Assembly: GCA_041390625.1 (NCBI GenBank)
Contig: JAWKPM010000003.1
Location: forward strand, 1 to 64,000
Direction: 5' to 3'
DNA: 64,000 nucleotides
From: RBC038 sp041390625
GTDB lineage: Bacteria > Chloroflexota > Dehalococcoidia > UBA2979
Shown here: in pieces, positions 1 through 8,165 of the stretch
Layout: each line of letters starts with the position of its first letter
Numbering within the stretch: the first letter of the stretch is position 1
Notes under the pieces: model-generated
Seen by the model: only the letters and a program-made list of their open reading frames with translations
Databases searched by the model: none
What the model was told of the DNA's origin: nothing
Translations under genes and position numbers: made by a program

Positions 1-488
1 ACGCGCACCGCCAGCAGCGTCTCGAGCTCCGCGATGCGCTCGTCGTAGAACGCCGCGCTCTCGCGCGCGCGCTGCCGAATCGAACGGCGGCCCTCCACGA
101 AGAGGCCGGGGCGGCCCCACGCGGCGTCCGGCTGATCCTTCAGCAGCTCGACCGTCTCGGCGATCGGCTCGGTGAGCCACTCGAGCAGCTCGCGCGTGCT
201 GCGCGAACCCCAGAACGACTGGTTGGCGGCGGCATCGAGGTCGAGCGGCGGGATCACCGGGTCCGACATCCACGCCATGCGGTGCAGCGCGTGCTGATCG
301 GCCCGCGCGCGCGCGATCATGTCGCCCACGACGCGAGCGCCGCTGCGGCCGCCCTCGTCGGCGCGTCGCAGGTCGGCGTCCGGCCGCGGCCCGACCAGGT
401 CCTCGACGCGGTCTGGGACCGTCGCCAGCGCCTCGACCTCGGGCAGGTACATCTGCGCGTTCCCGGTGACGAAGTCGATGCGGGCCAT
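1..488 (-). CDS. DinB-like helical protein, 3' part outside window
   Basis: This open frame begins at an ATG that overlaps the ridA stop (ATGA) and runs off the left edge, so about 162 residues are visible. The sequence starts MARIDFVTGN and is rich in helix-forming stretches, with scattered His, Trp and acidic residues such as ADQHALHRMAWM. These resemble the four-helix DinB/YfiT-type metal-binding superfamily, but the match is by eye only. It is translationally coupled to ridA and probably closes the parA-parB-ridA transcript. No catalytic role can be assigned. Confidence 0.5.
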   Translation of the reverse strand, partial: MARIDFVTGNAQMYLPEVEALATVPDRVEDLVGPRPDADLRRADEGGRSGARVVGDMIARARADQHALHRMAWMSDPVIPPLDLDAAANQSFWGSRSTRELLEWLTEPIAETVELLKDQPDAAWGRPGLFVEGRRSIRQRARESAAFYDERIAELETLLAVR

Positions 489-946
489 CAGGCCACCTCC
501 AGGATCAGCTCGATTTCGACCGACGCGCCCGCCGGTAGCGAGGCGACGCCCAGCGCCAGCCGCGCGCCGATACCCTGCTCCTCGCCGAAGGCGTCTCGCA
601 GCAGCTCGCTCCCGCCGTTGACCACCGCGGGCTGGTCGTGGAACCCGGCCGCGCTCGCAACATAGCCGACCACGCGCACGACGCGTGCACCCTCGAGGGT
701 GCCGAGCACCGACTTCGCGGCCGCAAGCGCGTTGATCGTGGCGACCCGAGCCGCCTCGTAGCCCTGCTCGGCGGAGACGTCGACGCCCAGCGTGCCCGGA
801 TGCACCATCGCGCCGTCGCGCGTCGGCAGCTGGCCGGAGACGTAGACCATGTTCCCGCTGCGGACGGCCGGCCGGTAGACGGCCAGCGGTGGCCGCACCT
901 CCGGCAGCGTCACGCCCAGTTCCTGCAGTCGATCCTCGACGCTCAC
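488..946 (-). CDS. RidA/YjgF-family protein
   Basis: A 152-residue protein of the RidA (YjgF/YER057c/UK114) superfamily, whose founding members hydrolyse reactive enamine/imine intermediates to ketoacids and ammonia. Family features seen are the GNMVYVSGQLP segment, a central NALAAAKSVLGTLEGARVVRV helix-strand unit and a C-terminal ASVEIELILEVA strand. Its length and the long N-terminal segment before GNMVYVSG match the YjgH/TdcF-like subgroup. The canonical substrate-binding Arg is not obvious, so deaminase activity is not certain. It starts 30 nt after parB and overlaps the next gene, so it is probably co-transcribed with the partition genes. Confidence 0.85.
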   Translation of the reverse strand: MSVEDRLQELGVTLPEVRPPLAVYRPAVRSGNMVYVSGQLPTRDGAMVHPGTLGVDVSAEQGYEAARVATINALAAAKSVLGTLEGARVVRVVGYVASAAGFHDQPAVVNGGSELLRDAFGEEQGIGARLALGVASLPAGASVEIELILEVA

Positions 947-976
947 GCGTCCCCCGCTCTCTCGTCGCGCGCCGGC

Positions 977-1870
977 TCAGCCGTCGTAGCGGTCCTGCCC
1001 CAGCAAGCGGTCGAGCAGCCCGTCGAGCTCCTCGTCGCTGAAGAAGTGCAGCGTCACCGATCCCGTGCCGCCGCGCCCGCGCCTCAGCGTCACCTTCGTG
1101 CCGAGGGTGCGGCGCAGCATATCGGCCATGGCGTCCGTGTCGGCGTCCGCCTCGGTCGCGGCCGGTGCGGCCTCGGGCGGCGCGTTCCAGACGCGTACCA
1201 TGCGCTCCGTCTCACGGACGTTCAAGCCCTCGTCGATGACGCGTCGCCACGCCTGACGCCGCTGCAGCTCGTCCGCGAGGCCGAGCAGCGCGCGCGCGTG
1301 CCCCTCCGTGATCTCGCCCCGCGCCAGCGAGGCGCGCAGCTCCTCGGAGAGGTCGACCAGCCGCATGATGTTCGTCACCGCGACGCGGCTGCGGCCGACG
1401 CGGTCCGCGATCTCGCGCTGCGTGAGGCCGAAGTCGTCCGCCAGCCGTTGGTACGCCAGCGCCTCCTCGAGCGGGTCGAGGTCGGCGCGCTGCACGTTCT
1501 CGATGATCGCGAGCTCGAGCAGCTCCTGCGGCGTCGACTGGCGAATCGTGACCGGCACGCGCTCCAGGCCGGCGGCCTGCGCGGCGCGCCAGCGACGCTC
1601 CCCGGCGATCAGCTGGTACACCGGGCCGTCCTCGGCCGGCATCTCCGCCACGAGCAGCGGCTGGATGATGCCGTGCACCCGCACTGAGGCGGTCAGCTCC
1701 TCCAGCTCCTCCGCGTTGATGCGCAGCCGAGGCTGCTGCGGGTTCGGCACGATGCGCGACGTCTCCACCTCGGTGGCCGGGATCTTGGGCGCATCGACAC
1801 GCTCGCGCTCGACTGGAGCTTCGGGAATGAGGGCGGACAGTCCGCGACCAAGGCCGCTCTTACGCGCCAT
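977..1870 (-). CDS. parB: Chromosome partition protein ParB
   Basis: A 297-residue ParB/Spo0J, the CTP-dependent clamp that loads at parS and spreads to drive origin segregation. The N terminus has the LGRGLSALI peptide, which in relatives contacts ParA. The CTPase/ParB domain shows GERRWRAA at residues 90-97 and ENVQR at 124-128. A helix-turn-helix lies at about 146-172 (LTQREIADRVGRSRVAV), followed by a linker and a C-terminal dimerisation domain. It overlaps parA by 11 nt. Seven parS sites lie 5 kb upstream in this window, which supports a working ParABS system. Confidence 0.97.
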   Translation of the reverse strand: MARKSGLGRGLSALIPEAPVERERVDAPKIPATEVETSRIVPNPQQPRLRINAEELEELTASVRVHGIIQPLLVAEMPAEDGPVYQLIAGERRWRAAQAAGLERVPVTIRQSTPQELLELAIIENVQRADLDPLEEALAYQRLADDFGLTQREIADRVGRSRVAVTNIMRLVDLSEELRASLARGEITEGHARALLGLADELQRRQAWRRVIDEGLNVRETERMVRVWNAPPEAAPAATEADADTDAMADMLRRTLGTKVTLRRGRGGTGSVTLHFFSDEELDGLLDRLLGQDRYDG

Positions 1871-2684
1871 CGTGATCGCCTCCCTCCCGCTCCTCGACCG
1901 CGACCGGCGCGACGATGACCTGCGACCGCCGCAGCTGGTCCAGCAGCTCGAGCGCGACGTCGTCGTAGGCCTGCGCGCCCGTCGACAGCGGGTCGTAGCG
2001 CTGGATCGGCTCGCCGTGGCTGGGCGCCTCGGACAGCCGGATCGAGCGCGGGATCACCGTGCGGAAGGTGTTCGCGAAGTGGCGTCGCACCTCGTCCTCG
2101 ACCTGCCGTGAGAGGTTCGTGCGCGAGTCGTACATCGTCAGCAGCACGCCACGAATCTGCAGCGAGGGATTGAGGTTCGAGCGCACCAGCTCGATCGTGG
2201 AGGACAGGCTGCCCAGCCCCTCGAGCGCTAGGTACTCGCTCTGCACCGGCACGATCACCTCATCGGCGGCCGTCAGCGCGTTCACGGTCAGGAGCCCCAG
2301 CGAGGGCGGGCAGTCGATCAGGACGAAGTCGAAGAGCGCGCGCAGCGGCTCGATGGCGCGGCGCATGCGGTACTCGCGCGCCATCACACTCACGAGCTCC
2401 ACCTCGGCGCCCGCGAGCGCCGGCGAGGTCGGCAGGATCCAGAGTCCCTGCGTCGAGGTCTGCTCAATCGCCGGCGTCAGCGGCGCCTCGTCGACCAGCG
2501 CCTGGTACAGCGCATCGTGCTCCGCACCGCCGTGGCCCAGCGCCGAGGTCGCGTTCGCCTGCGGGTCGGCATCGACGATGACGACGCGCTGCCCGCGGAG
2601 AGCGAGCGCCGCGCCGATCGAGATCGTGGACGTCGTCTTGCCGACGCCGCCCTTCTGGTTCGCGAGTGCGATGACGATGCTCAT
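1860..2684 (-). CDS. parA: Chromosome partition ATPase ParA (Soj)
   Basis: A 274-residue deviant Walker ATPase that binds DNA non-specifically and is stimulated by ParB. Visible motifs are the deviant Walker A KGGVGKTT at 11-18, the A' motif VDADPQANAT and Walker B LIDCPPSLG. There is no N-terminal HTH, so it is the chromosomal Soj type rather than a plasmid type Ia ParA. The ATG overlaps the stop of the upstream kinase gene by 4 nt (ATGA) and the 3' end overlaps parB, so the three genes are translationally coupled. Confidence 0.97.
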   Translation of the reverse strand: MSIVIALANQKGGVGKTTSTISIGAALALRGQRVVIVDADPQANATSALGHGGAEHDALYQALVDEAPLTPAIEQTSTQGLWILPTSPALAGAEVELVSVMAREYRMRRAIEPLRALFDFVLIDCPPSLGLLTVNALTAADEVIVPVQSEYLALEGLGSLSSTIELVRSNLNPSLQIRGVLLTMYDSRTNLSRQVEDEVRRHFANTFRTVIPRSIRLSEAPSHGEPIQRYDPLSTGAQAYDDVALELLDQLRRSQVIVAPVAVEEREGGDHDGA

Positions 2685-3571
2685 CCGGCTGCCCCCGCAT
2701 CGATGGCCTGCGGCGCAAGGCCGGCCCGCGCCATCATCGTGCCCACGCTCGGGAGCGCGGCCGGCCCCTCAGTCTCAATCGACGCTGCGGCGAAGTATGC
2801 GGCAAGCCGCCCCGCCTCGCGCGGCGAGCGCACGACCTCGAGGGCGATTGCGCAGGCGAAGGCCGTCGCGAACACGTCGCCGGCGCCGATCGTGTCGACG
2901 GGCGTCGCGGCCGGAGGTTCCACGTGAAACCTCTCGCCGGACGTGATCACCTCGGCGCCGTTCGAGCCCTCGGTGAGCAGCACCGTCGCGCCGGCCGCCA
3001 CCAGGTCATCGAGGTCGGTCGGGGCCCAGCCCGTCGTCTCCTCGGCGGACAGCGCTAGCACCGTCCGAGGCCGGGCGAACCACCGCAGCACTTCGGGCAG
3101 CCTTCCGAGCGGACTGACCAGCCCCTCGCTGCCCACCGCTCGCAGCAGTCCCTGCGCGATAAGCAGCGTCCAGCGCGGTCGCGCCTCGAGGAACGACGCC
3201 ACATCGAGGTCATCGGGCAGCAGCGGCCCGAGTACGAGCAGCTCCGGCTCGCACCAGTCCGCCGGCACCGCCTCGAGCGTCACGGGCATCGACGGGCGGC
3301 TCTGCACGCGCATCTGCCGCCGATCGCCCTCGGGCCGGATCTCGAAGACCAGCGGTACATCCGACTCGACGAGCCACACGTCGTGCGCGCCGAGTGCCGA
3401 GTCCGCCTCGGTCGAGTGCGCTTCATCGAGGACCACGATGCCGGCGTGCACGCCGAACGCCTCGGCCACCCGCGCCGCGTACCGCGCAGCCCCGCCCACA
3501 GCGGTCCGCCCGGGCAGCACGTCCCGGGTCCCGGAACCGACGATCACGACGCGCGGTCGCTGATTTTCCAC
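2681..3571 (-). CDS. PfkB/ribokinase-family carbohydrate kinase
   Basis: About 296 residues. The signature is the C-terminal DTIGAGDVFATAFA block, whose Asp is the catalytic base of PfkB kinases, preceded by LLTEGSNGAEV typical of the ATP site. The N-terminal GXGXD-type sugar lid is less clear (VVIVGSGTRD...GRTAVGGAARY). The substrate is unknown. I chose the GTG at 3571, two nt after the jag stop; an upstream in-frame extension would lie inside jag and is low-complexity Ser/Arg. The position between jag and parA is unusual and places a sugar or nucleoside kinase in the partition operon. A degenerate parS-like palindrome (three mismatches, 2916-2931) falls inside the gene. Confidence 0.85.
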   Translation of the reverse strand: MENQRPRVVIVGSGTRDVLPGRTAVGGAARYAARVAEAFGVHAGIVVLDEAHSTEADSALGAHDVWLVESDVPLVFEIRPEGDRRQMRVQSRPSMPVTLEAVPADWCEPELLVLGPLLPDDLDVASFLEARPRWTLLIAQGLLRAVGSEGLVSPLGRLPEVLRWFARPRTVLALSAEETTGWAPTDLDDLVAAGATVLLTEGSNGAEVITSGERFHVEPPAATPVDTIGAGDVFATAFACAIALEVVRSPREAGRLAAYFAAASIETEGPAALPSVGTMMARAGLAPQAIDAGAAG

Positions 3572-3572
3572 G

Positions 3573-4691
3573 CTACGCCGGCATGATTTCCACCTGGCGA
3601 TCGGTCCCGCGACCGACGCTCTCGGTGCGCACGCCCTCTTCCTCCTGGAGCGCCAGGTGCACGATCCGCCGCTCGGCGGCCGGCATCGGCTCGAGGGTGA
3701 TGACGTCGCCGCTCGAGCGCACCTCGGCGGCGATGCGGTGCGCGAGGTCCACCAGGGCCTGCTCGCGGCGACGGCGGTACTGCTCGATGTCGACGGCGAA
3801 GATCTGCTCACCGTCATACCTCGAGGAGACGATCACGTTGAGTAGGTACTGCAGCGATTGCAGCGTCTCGCCGCGGCGGCCGATCAGCACGCCGAGCTCC
3901 TCCGAGGCGTCCTCGTCGGAGCCCACGATGTCGAACACCTGCGTCATCAGGCCAAGTCCGTCACCGGGCGTCTCCGGGTCGCGCGCGCTGATCTCGGTCT
4001 CGCTCAGGCCGAGCAGGGTGAGCACGTCGCGCAGCGTGCGGCCGGCGAGGTCGAGCTCGTCCTCGGGATCGGTGATCGGTGCGACCGGCAGCTCGTCGGG
4101 GGCGCCGGGCACGAGGACGGGGAGCTCGATGTCGCCGCTGCCGCGACGCGGCCCGCGCCGGTCGAAGCGCTGGCGGTCGCCACGACCCTCGGAGGAGCGC
4201 TCGGAGCGGCCACCGCCATCGCGAGCGCCGTCACGCCCGCCCTCGCGGCCGCCGCCATCGCGGCCTCGGCCGCCGCGGCGACCTCGGCTGCGGGAGCGGG
4301 AGCGGGCGGGGCGATCCTCGCTCGGAGCCTCGTCGGAGTCGGTGTCCTCGCCGGCCTCGCGCGCCTCCATGGCAGCGCGCGCCGCGCCTTCGCGGCGCTG
4401 GGCCTCTTCCTCGCTCTCGGTGGCAGACGGGGCACTGCTGCCGCCACCGCCTCGATTACCGCCACGGCCGCCGCCGTAACGTCCGCGCTGCGGGCGCTGG
4501 GCGCCGGGAATGACGCCGTCCTTCACGGTGACGCGAACGACGGACTCCTCGGAACCGAAGCCGAGGAAGCCCTTCTTACCCTCGCGGACGACGTCGACGT
4601 CGACTTCGCCCCGAGCCACCCCCAGCTGACGGAGGGCCTTGCCGATCGCTTCCTCGACGTCGACTCCGCTGACTTCGACGACCTGTGCCAT
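3573..4691 (-). CDS. jag: RNA-binding protein Jag (KhpB)
   Basis: About 372 residues with the standard Jag order: an N-terminal Jag_N domain (MAQVVEVSGVDVEEAIGKAL...GFLGFGSEESVVRV), a long low-complexity linker of Arg/Gly/Glu (roughly residues 70-220), a KH domain including LIGRRGETLQSLQYLLN, and a C-terminal R3H domain (EPMPAAERRIVHLALQEEEGVRTESVGRG). Jag/KhpB binds RNA with KhpA and affects cell division in Gram-positives. The ATG at 4691 gives the standard N terminus and has a GGGG motif upstream; a GTG at 4742 is open but lacks a usable spacing. The start lies 116 nt inside yidC. Confidence 0.93.
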   Translation of the reverse strand: MAQVVEVSGVDVEEAIGKALRQLGVARGEVDVDVVREGKKGFLGFGSEESVVRVTVKDGVIPGAQRPQRGRYGGGRGGNRGGGGSSAPSATESEEEAQRREGAARAAMEAREAGEDTDSDEAPSEDRPARSRSRSRGRRGGRGRDGGGREGGRDGARDGGGRSERSSEGRGDRQRFDRRGPRRGSGDIELPVLVPGAPDELPVAPITDPEDELDLAGRTLRDVLTLLGLSETEISARDPETPGDGLGLMTQVFDIVGSDEDASEELGVLIGRRGETLQSLQYLLNVIVSSRYDGEQIFAVDIEQYRRRREQALVDLAHRIAAEVRSSGDVITLEPMPAAERRIVHLALQEEEGVRTESVGRGTDRQVEIMPA

Positions 4692-5562
4692 TGTCTGACC
4701 CCGATTCGGAAGGTTCTGCCGAGTCGGTGGCCGAGATGTCACCTCCGACTGCGGACGAGCGGGTGGGTTGATGTGCGGGGCGGGACGCAGCCGGCTGCAT
4801 CCCGAGTGCGTCGCGGACGATGTTGGGCACGAGCGAACCCCAGGTGAAGTCGCCGGGCCCGACGAAGATCCACTGCAACACGATGCCGATGATGGTCGTC
4901 GCCGACCAGTAGAGCGCGAGGCCAGCGGGCACGACGAACGAGAACCAGCCGAACATCAGCGGCATCATCCACTGCATGGTCTGGTTCATCTGCTGCTGCT
5001 GGGCGGAGGCGCCGGCCGCGTTCCTCGACGTCGAGATGCGCTGCTGCAGCCACATGCCGGAGACCACGATGACGACCAGCGGGATGTTGCCCTGCGCACC
5101 GAGGTCGATCCCGAGGAATGAGCGGCTGAGCGGGATGGCGTCCTTGATGAAGTTGACGTCGTAGAGCCGCGTCTCCAGGTAGAGCATCGACTCCGGGGTG
5201 CCGCCCAGGGTGATCCGGATGACCTGATAGAGGGCGATGAAGAGCGGGAACTGGATGAGCTGCGGCCCCAGGCAGCCGAGCGGGTTCACGCCCTGCTCGC
5301 GGTAAAGGCGCATGGTCTCCTCGGTCCGGCGCTTCGGATCCGAGTACTTCTTCTGAATCTCCTGGAGGAGGGGCTGTACCTCCTGCATCTTTCGGGTGGC
5401 GCGCAGGGTTCGCAGCGTGAGCGGGAACGTCACGACGCGCGAGATCACCGTGAAGGCAAGGATCGCGAGGCCGTACGAACCAAAGGTGAGCACCGAGAGC
5501 GCCACCAGGAAGTTGATGAAGGGCGTCTCGAGAAGCGTCTGCCAGATCTCACCGATGGGCAT
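4576..5562 (-). CDS. yidC: Membrane protein insertase YidC
   Basis: A 328-residue YidC/Oxa1 insertase of the short Gram-positive type, with no large periplasmic domain. There is a first membrane segment near residues 15-45, then the cytoplasmic helical hairpin (TLRATRKMQEVQPLLQEIQKKY), then LGCLGPQLIQFPLFIALYQVIR and further membrane helices up to about residue 245. The basic C-terminal tail (SQRSRRRGSDRQ...) is suited to ribosome binding. The tail-coding sequence overlaps the start of jag by 116 nt, an unusually long overlap for this conserved pair. The gene belongs to the rpmH-rnpA-yidD-yidC-jag block near the chromosome origin. Confidence 0.96.
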   Translation of the reverse strand: MPIGEIWQTLLETPFINFLVALSVLTFGSYGLAILAFTVISRVVTFPLTLRTLRATRKMQEVQPLLQEIQKKYSDPKRRTEETMRLYREQGVNPLGCLGPQLIQFPLFIALYQVIRITLGGTPESMLYLETRLYDVNFIKDAIPLSRSFLGIDLGAQGNIPLVVIVVSGMWLQQRISTSRNAAGASAQQQQMNQTMQWMMPLMFGWFSFVVPAGLALYWSATTIIGIVLQWIFVGPGDFTWGSLVPNIVRDALGMQPAASRPAHQPTRSSAVGGDISATDSAEPSESGSDNGTGRRSQRSRRRGSDRQGPPSAGGGSGRSRRRRRPRG

Positions 5563-5571
5563 CGCGGCTCG

Positions 5572-6684
5572 CTAGCTTCGCTCGAAGAGCACGGTGACGT
5601 TGCCGGACGTGGGCTCGACCCGCAGGAGGGAGCCTTCGTTCGAGACGTAGAGGACCTCGCCCGAGTCTAGCACCAGCGGATTCGCCAGCAGCTGACCCTG
5701 CTCGGGGTCGACCGGTCCCCAGCGGAGCGCCCCACTCGAGGCGTCGTAGGCGGCGATGGTGCCCTCGCGGCTGGCGACCAGGATGAGGCCGCCGACGAGC
5801 GCGGGCTCGGCCCGCACCTCGCCGAAGGTCTCGCTCGACCGCCACTGCTCGGCACCGGTGTCGGCGTCCAGCGCGAAGAGGATGCCGTCGACATCGACGA
5901 CGTAGACGGTGCCATCGGCGACGAGCGGCCTCGCCCAGAACCAGGTGTTGGAATCGAACGCCCAGCGCTCGTCGCCCGATGCACCGAGGTCGAACGCGCG
6001 CACGCGCTGGTCGAAGCCACCGACGAGCAGCGAGCCGGCGCCCAGCGCGAGGTCGCCCGCTACCGGCGAGTCGGTGTCCTCCCAGCGCACGGCACCGTCC
6101 GGAATCGAAATGGCCTCGACGCGACGGTCGACGGAGGCGACGTACAACGTCTCGCCACTCAGGACCGGCGAGCTCCAGACACGGCCGTCGAGGCGGGCGA
6201 CGGGCGTCGAGAGAGCGCCGGTCGCGAGATCGAGCGTGAGCACGTCGCCGTTGTCGGTGACGAGAATCATGCGCCCGTTCGGATCGACGACGGGCGAGGC
6301 CACGAAGCGGCCATCAGCCTTCGGCGGGACCCAATCGGCGACGGGACGGCCGTCGGCCACGTTCAGGGCGAGAACGGAGCCCTCGTAGTCGGCCACGTAG
6401 ACGCGATCGCCCATGACGAGCGGGGTCGCGTACACCGCCTTGAGTTCGGGGTCGGTGTCGCTGAGCGGGTAGCGCCAGACGGAGGTCGCGCTCGAGCCCT
6501 GGACGCGAAACGCCTCGAGGGCGCCCGATTCGGTGTGCACAACGACGATGTCGCCGCTGGCGACCGGCGCCGCCCAGCCGTCGGGGACGGCGCGCGCGGC
6601 GCAGCCGGCCAGGATGGGTGCGAGCAGGAGGATGGCGAAGAACCCTCGACCGCGCGCCACGCCGGAATGTTTCACGTGAAACAT
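5572..6684 (-). CDS. Lipoprotein with PQQ/BamB-like beta-propeller
   Basis: About 370 residues. The N terminus GRGFFAILLLAPILAGC is a lipoprotein signal with lipobox LAGC (Cys28). The rest is a set of repeats such as VYVADYEGSVLALNVADGRPVADW and TLYVASVDRRVEAISIPDGAVRW, the PQQ-like blade pattern of an eight-bladed propeller. It probably faces the outside of the cytoplasmic membrane as a scaffold; the quinoprotein catalytic residues are not evident. The best ATG (6684) lies inside a parS palindrome, which reads MFHVKH in this frame; an internal GTG nearby is an alternative start. Its position between yidC and the parS array is unusual, and a BamB-like role in membrane protein biogenesis is speculative. 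Confidence 0.8.
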   Translation of the reverse strand: MFHVKHSGVARGRGFFAILLLAPILAGCAARAVPDGWAAPVASGDIVVVHTESGALEAFRVQGSSATSVWRYPLSDTDPELKAVYATPLVMGDRVYVADYEGSVLALNVADGRPVADWVPPKADGRFVASPVVDPNGRMILVTDNGDVLTLDLATGALSTPVARLDGRVWSSPVLSGETLYVASVDRRVEAISIPDGAVRWEDTDSPVAGDLALGAGSLLVGGFDQRVRAFDLGASGDERWAFDSNTWFWARPLVADGTVYVVDVDGILFALDADTGAEQWRSSETFGEVRAEPALVGGLILVASREGTIAAYDASSGALRWGPVDPEQGQLLANPLVLDSGEVLYVSNEGSLLRVEPTSGNVTVLFERS

Positions 6685-7201
6685 TCTCGCGAGCACATGT
6701 TTCACGTGAAACATCGGGGAGCCCGTCTCAACTCTTCGGCGGCGAGCGTGGCGAGATCGGATCGACGGCGTCGAGCCGCGCCTCTCGCGTGCGCCGTGCG
6801 GATCAATCCGTGCGCATACCATCGCACGCCGACGTTTCACGTGAAACATCGGGACGGCGCGATCTACCCTCGACCTACCAACAGTCGTTGGGACGACCCG
6901 CGCCGGGTCGAACACCAGGCCGCGTTCGTTCTCCGATGTTTCACGTGAAACATCGGGGAGGCGCCGACCGACGCAGCCCAGGATCCGGCCGCGCGTCCGT
7001 CTCGAATGTTTCACGTGAAACATCAGGTCGACCGTGCGAACGCCGCGAGCGGCTGATCGGCTGAGCGACGGAAGCGATCAGTGGTCGGGCAGGTCGCGAC
7101 CCGACCGTCGCGGACCGCGTTCGGGCTGACAGCGTCGCTGCGTCCGCTTCCCCGAATGTTTCACGTGAAACATCTGGCCCTCGATGTTTCACGTGAAACA
7201 T
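6667..7201. other. parS: Origin-proximal parS cluster (seven sites)
   Basis: Seven copies of the 16-bp parS palindrome TGTTTCACGTGAAACA occur here, the canonical ParB loading site. Exact copies start at 6668, 6698, 6937, 7007, 7157 and 7185. The copy at 6833-6848 has one mismatch (C for T at the first position). Most are flanked by A and T, giving an 18-bp palindrome, and several are followed by CGG. The two end pairs are 30 and 28 bp apart. The stretch between the lipoprotein and yidD is otherwise non-coding, and its long open frames arise because parS reads MFHVKH. It marks this window as close to oriC. Confidence 0.97.
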
Positions 7202-7228
7202 CGGAAGCGCGTGGCGACCGATGTCGAC

Positions 7229-7453
7229 CTACTTCGGGCGGGGGTCCGGGACGGGGTCGTAGCCGCCGGGGCGACCGGGATGGCAGCGGCCGATGCGTCT
7301 GATGGCGAGCCAGCTGCCGCGCCAGGCGCCGTGGACCTCGACGGCCTCGTAGGCGTAGGCGGAGCAGCTGGGTTCGTAGCGGCAGCGCGCGCCGAGGCCG
7401 GGCGAGATCGAGCGCTGGTAGAAGCGGATGAGGCCAAGCAGTGCGCGCTTCAT
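7229..7453 (-). CDS. yidD: Membrane protein insertion efficiency factor YidD
   Basis: A 74-residue YidD family protein with the diagnostic sequence LIRFYQRSISPGLGARCRYEPSCSAYAYEAVEVHGAWRG followed by CHPGRPGGYDPVP. The three Cys and the N-terminal amphipathic helix are conserved in the family, which acts at the inner membrane alongside YidC. The ATG overlaps the rnpA stop by 4 nt, so it is translationally coupled. The last parS copy ends 28 nt beyond its stop codon. Confidence 0.95.
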   Translation of the reverse strand: MKRALLGLIRFYQRSISPGLGARCRYEPSCSAYAYEAVEVHGAWRGSWLAIRRIGRCHPGRPGGYDPVPDPRPK

Positions 7454-7878
7454 CGCGAGCGCCTGCCCTTCCTCGGGCCGGCTCCGGAGTCGAGCTCGTC
7501 GGGCTCGAGCAGGCCGCAGGCCTGGGCGCAGGCCTCGAGGTCACGGCGGAGGTCGGCGAAGGTCGCCTCGGCGGCGGCGGGCTGGGCGGTAAGCACGAGG
7601 TCCGTGGGCTGGGCGATCGGGAGCTCGCGGAGCAGCGCCTTCAGCCGCCGGCGCACGCGGTTTCGCACGACGGCGCCACCGACGCGTCGACTGATCGCGA
7701 AGCCGACGCGCGTGGCCTCGAGGTCATTGGGGCGCGCGACCATCGCGAGCAGTCGCTGCCTCGAGCGGCGGCCGCGGCGGAAGGCCTGGTCGAAGTCTCG
7801 GGCCTTGCGGAGCGACTCGAGGCGCGGTCCCGCCTCGGCGGTCTCGAGGGGCGTCGTGGCTACGGGGGTCTCAGGCAC
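7450..7878 (-). CDS. rnpA: RNase P protein component
   Basis: The RNase P protein subunit, which binds the catalytic RNA to process tRNA 5' ends. The family core runs from ESLRKARDFDQAFRRGRR through LGFAISRR-like VGFAISRRVGGAVVRNRVRRRLKALLRE, the RNR motif. I chose the GTG at 7878, which has CGAGG six nt upstream and gives 142 residues, near the normal length. However, the frame stays open back to ATGs at 8187 and 8208, completely spanning rpmH in another frame. That resembles Thermus, where rpmH sits inside an extended rnpA, so a 245-252-residue product is possible. Confidence 0.88.
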   Translation of the reverse strand: MPETPVATTPLETAEAGPRLESLRKARDFDQAFRRGRRSRQRLLAMVARPNDLEATRVGFAISRRVGGAVVRNRVRRRLKALLRELPIAQPTDLVLTAQPAAAEATFADLRRDLEACAQACGLLEPDELDSGAGPRKGRRSR

Positions 7879-8030
7879 CCTGTGCCTCGATGACGCGCGG
7901 GGCGGGGTACGGAGCAGCGTGCCGCGCCTCGGGGCGGACGCCTCGGGGGTTCGGAGCTCGATCTCGGTGGCCGGGTGCCGTGACCATGTGACCGGCTGCG
8001 AGGTCACATGCGGGCGCGCTGGGCGCGGCG

Positions 8031-8165
8031 CTAGACCGTGAGCCGGGCGCGGCCGCGCTGGCGGCGCCGGCGCAGGACATCGCGGCCACCTCGAGTCGCC
8101 ATGCGGGCGAGGAAGCCGTGCTTGCGCTTGCGGGGGATGCGCTTCGGCTGCCAGGTTCGCTTCAC
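8031..8165 (-). CDS. rpmH: 50S ribosomal protein L34
   Basis: A 44-residue basic protein with the full L34 signature KRTWQPKRIPRKRKHGFLAR followed by MATRGGRDVLRRRRQRGRARLTV. The start is GTG, seven nt after a GGAG motif. It is the first gene of the conserved rpmH-rnpA-yidD-yidC-jag block. The rnpA reading frame remains open across the whole gene in a different frame. dnaA does not lie upstream, unlike many bacteria; a lytic transglycosylase gene does. Confidence 0.95.
   Translation of the reverse strand: MKRTWQPKRIPRKRKHGFLARMATRGGRDVLRRRRQRGRARLTV

Noticed and set aside
2916..2931. Eighth parS site inside the kinase gene
   Set aside because: GGTTCCACGTGAAACC keeps the CACGTG core but has three mismatches to parS; probably not bound strongly.
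6685..7023. N-terminal extension of the propeller lipoprotein starting at 7023
   Set aside because: The extension is Arg-rich with repeated MFHVKH, the translation of parS copies; a signal peptide must be N-terminal.
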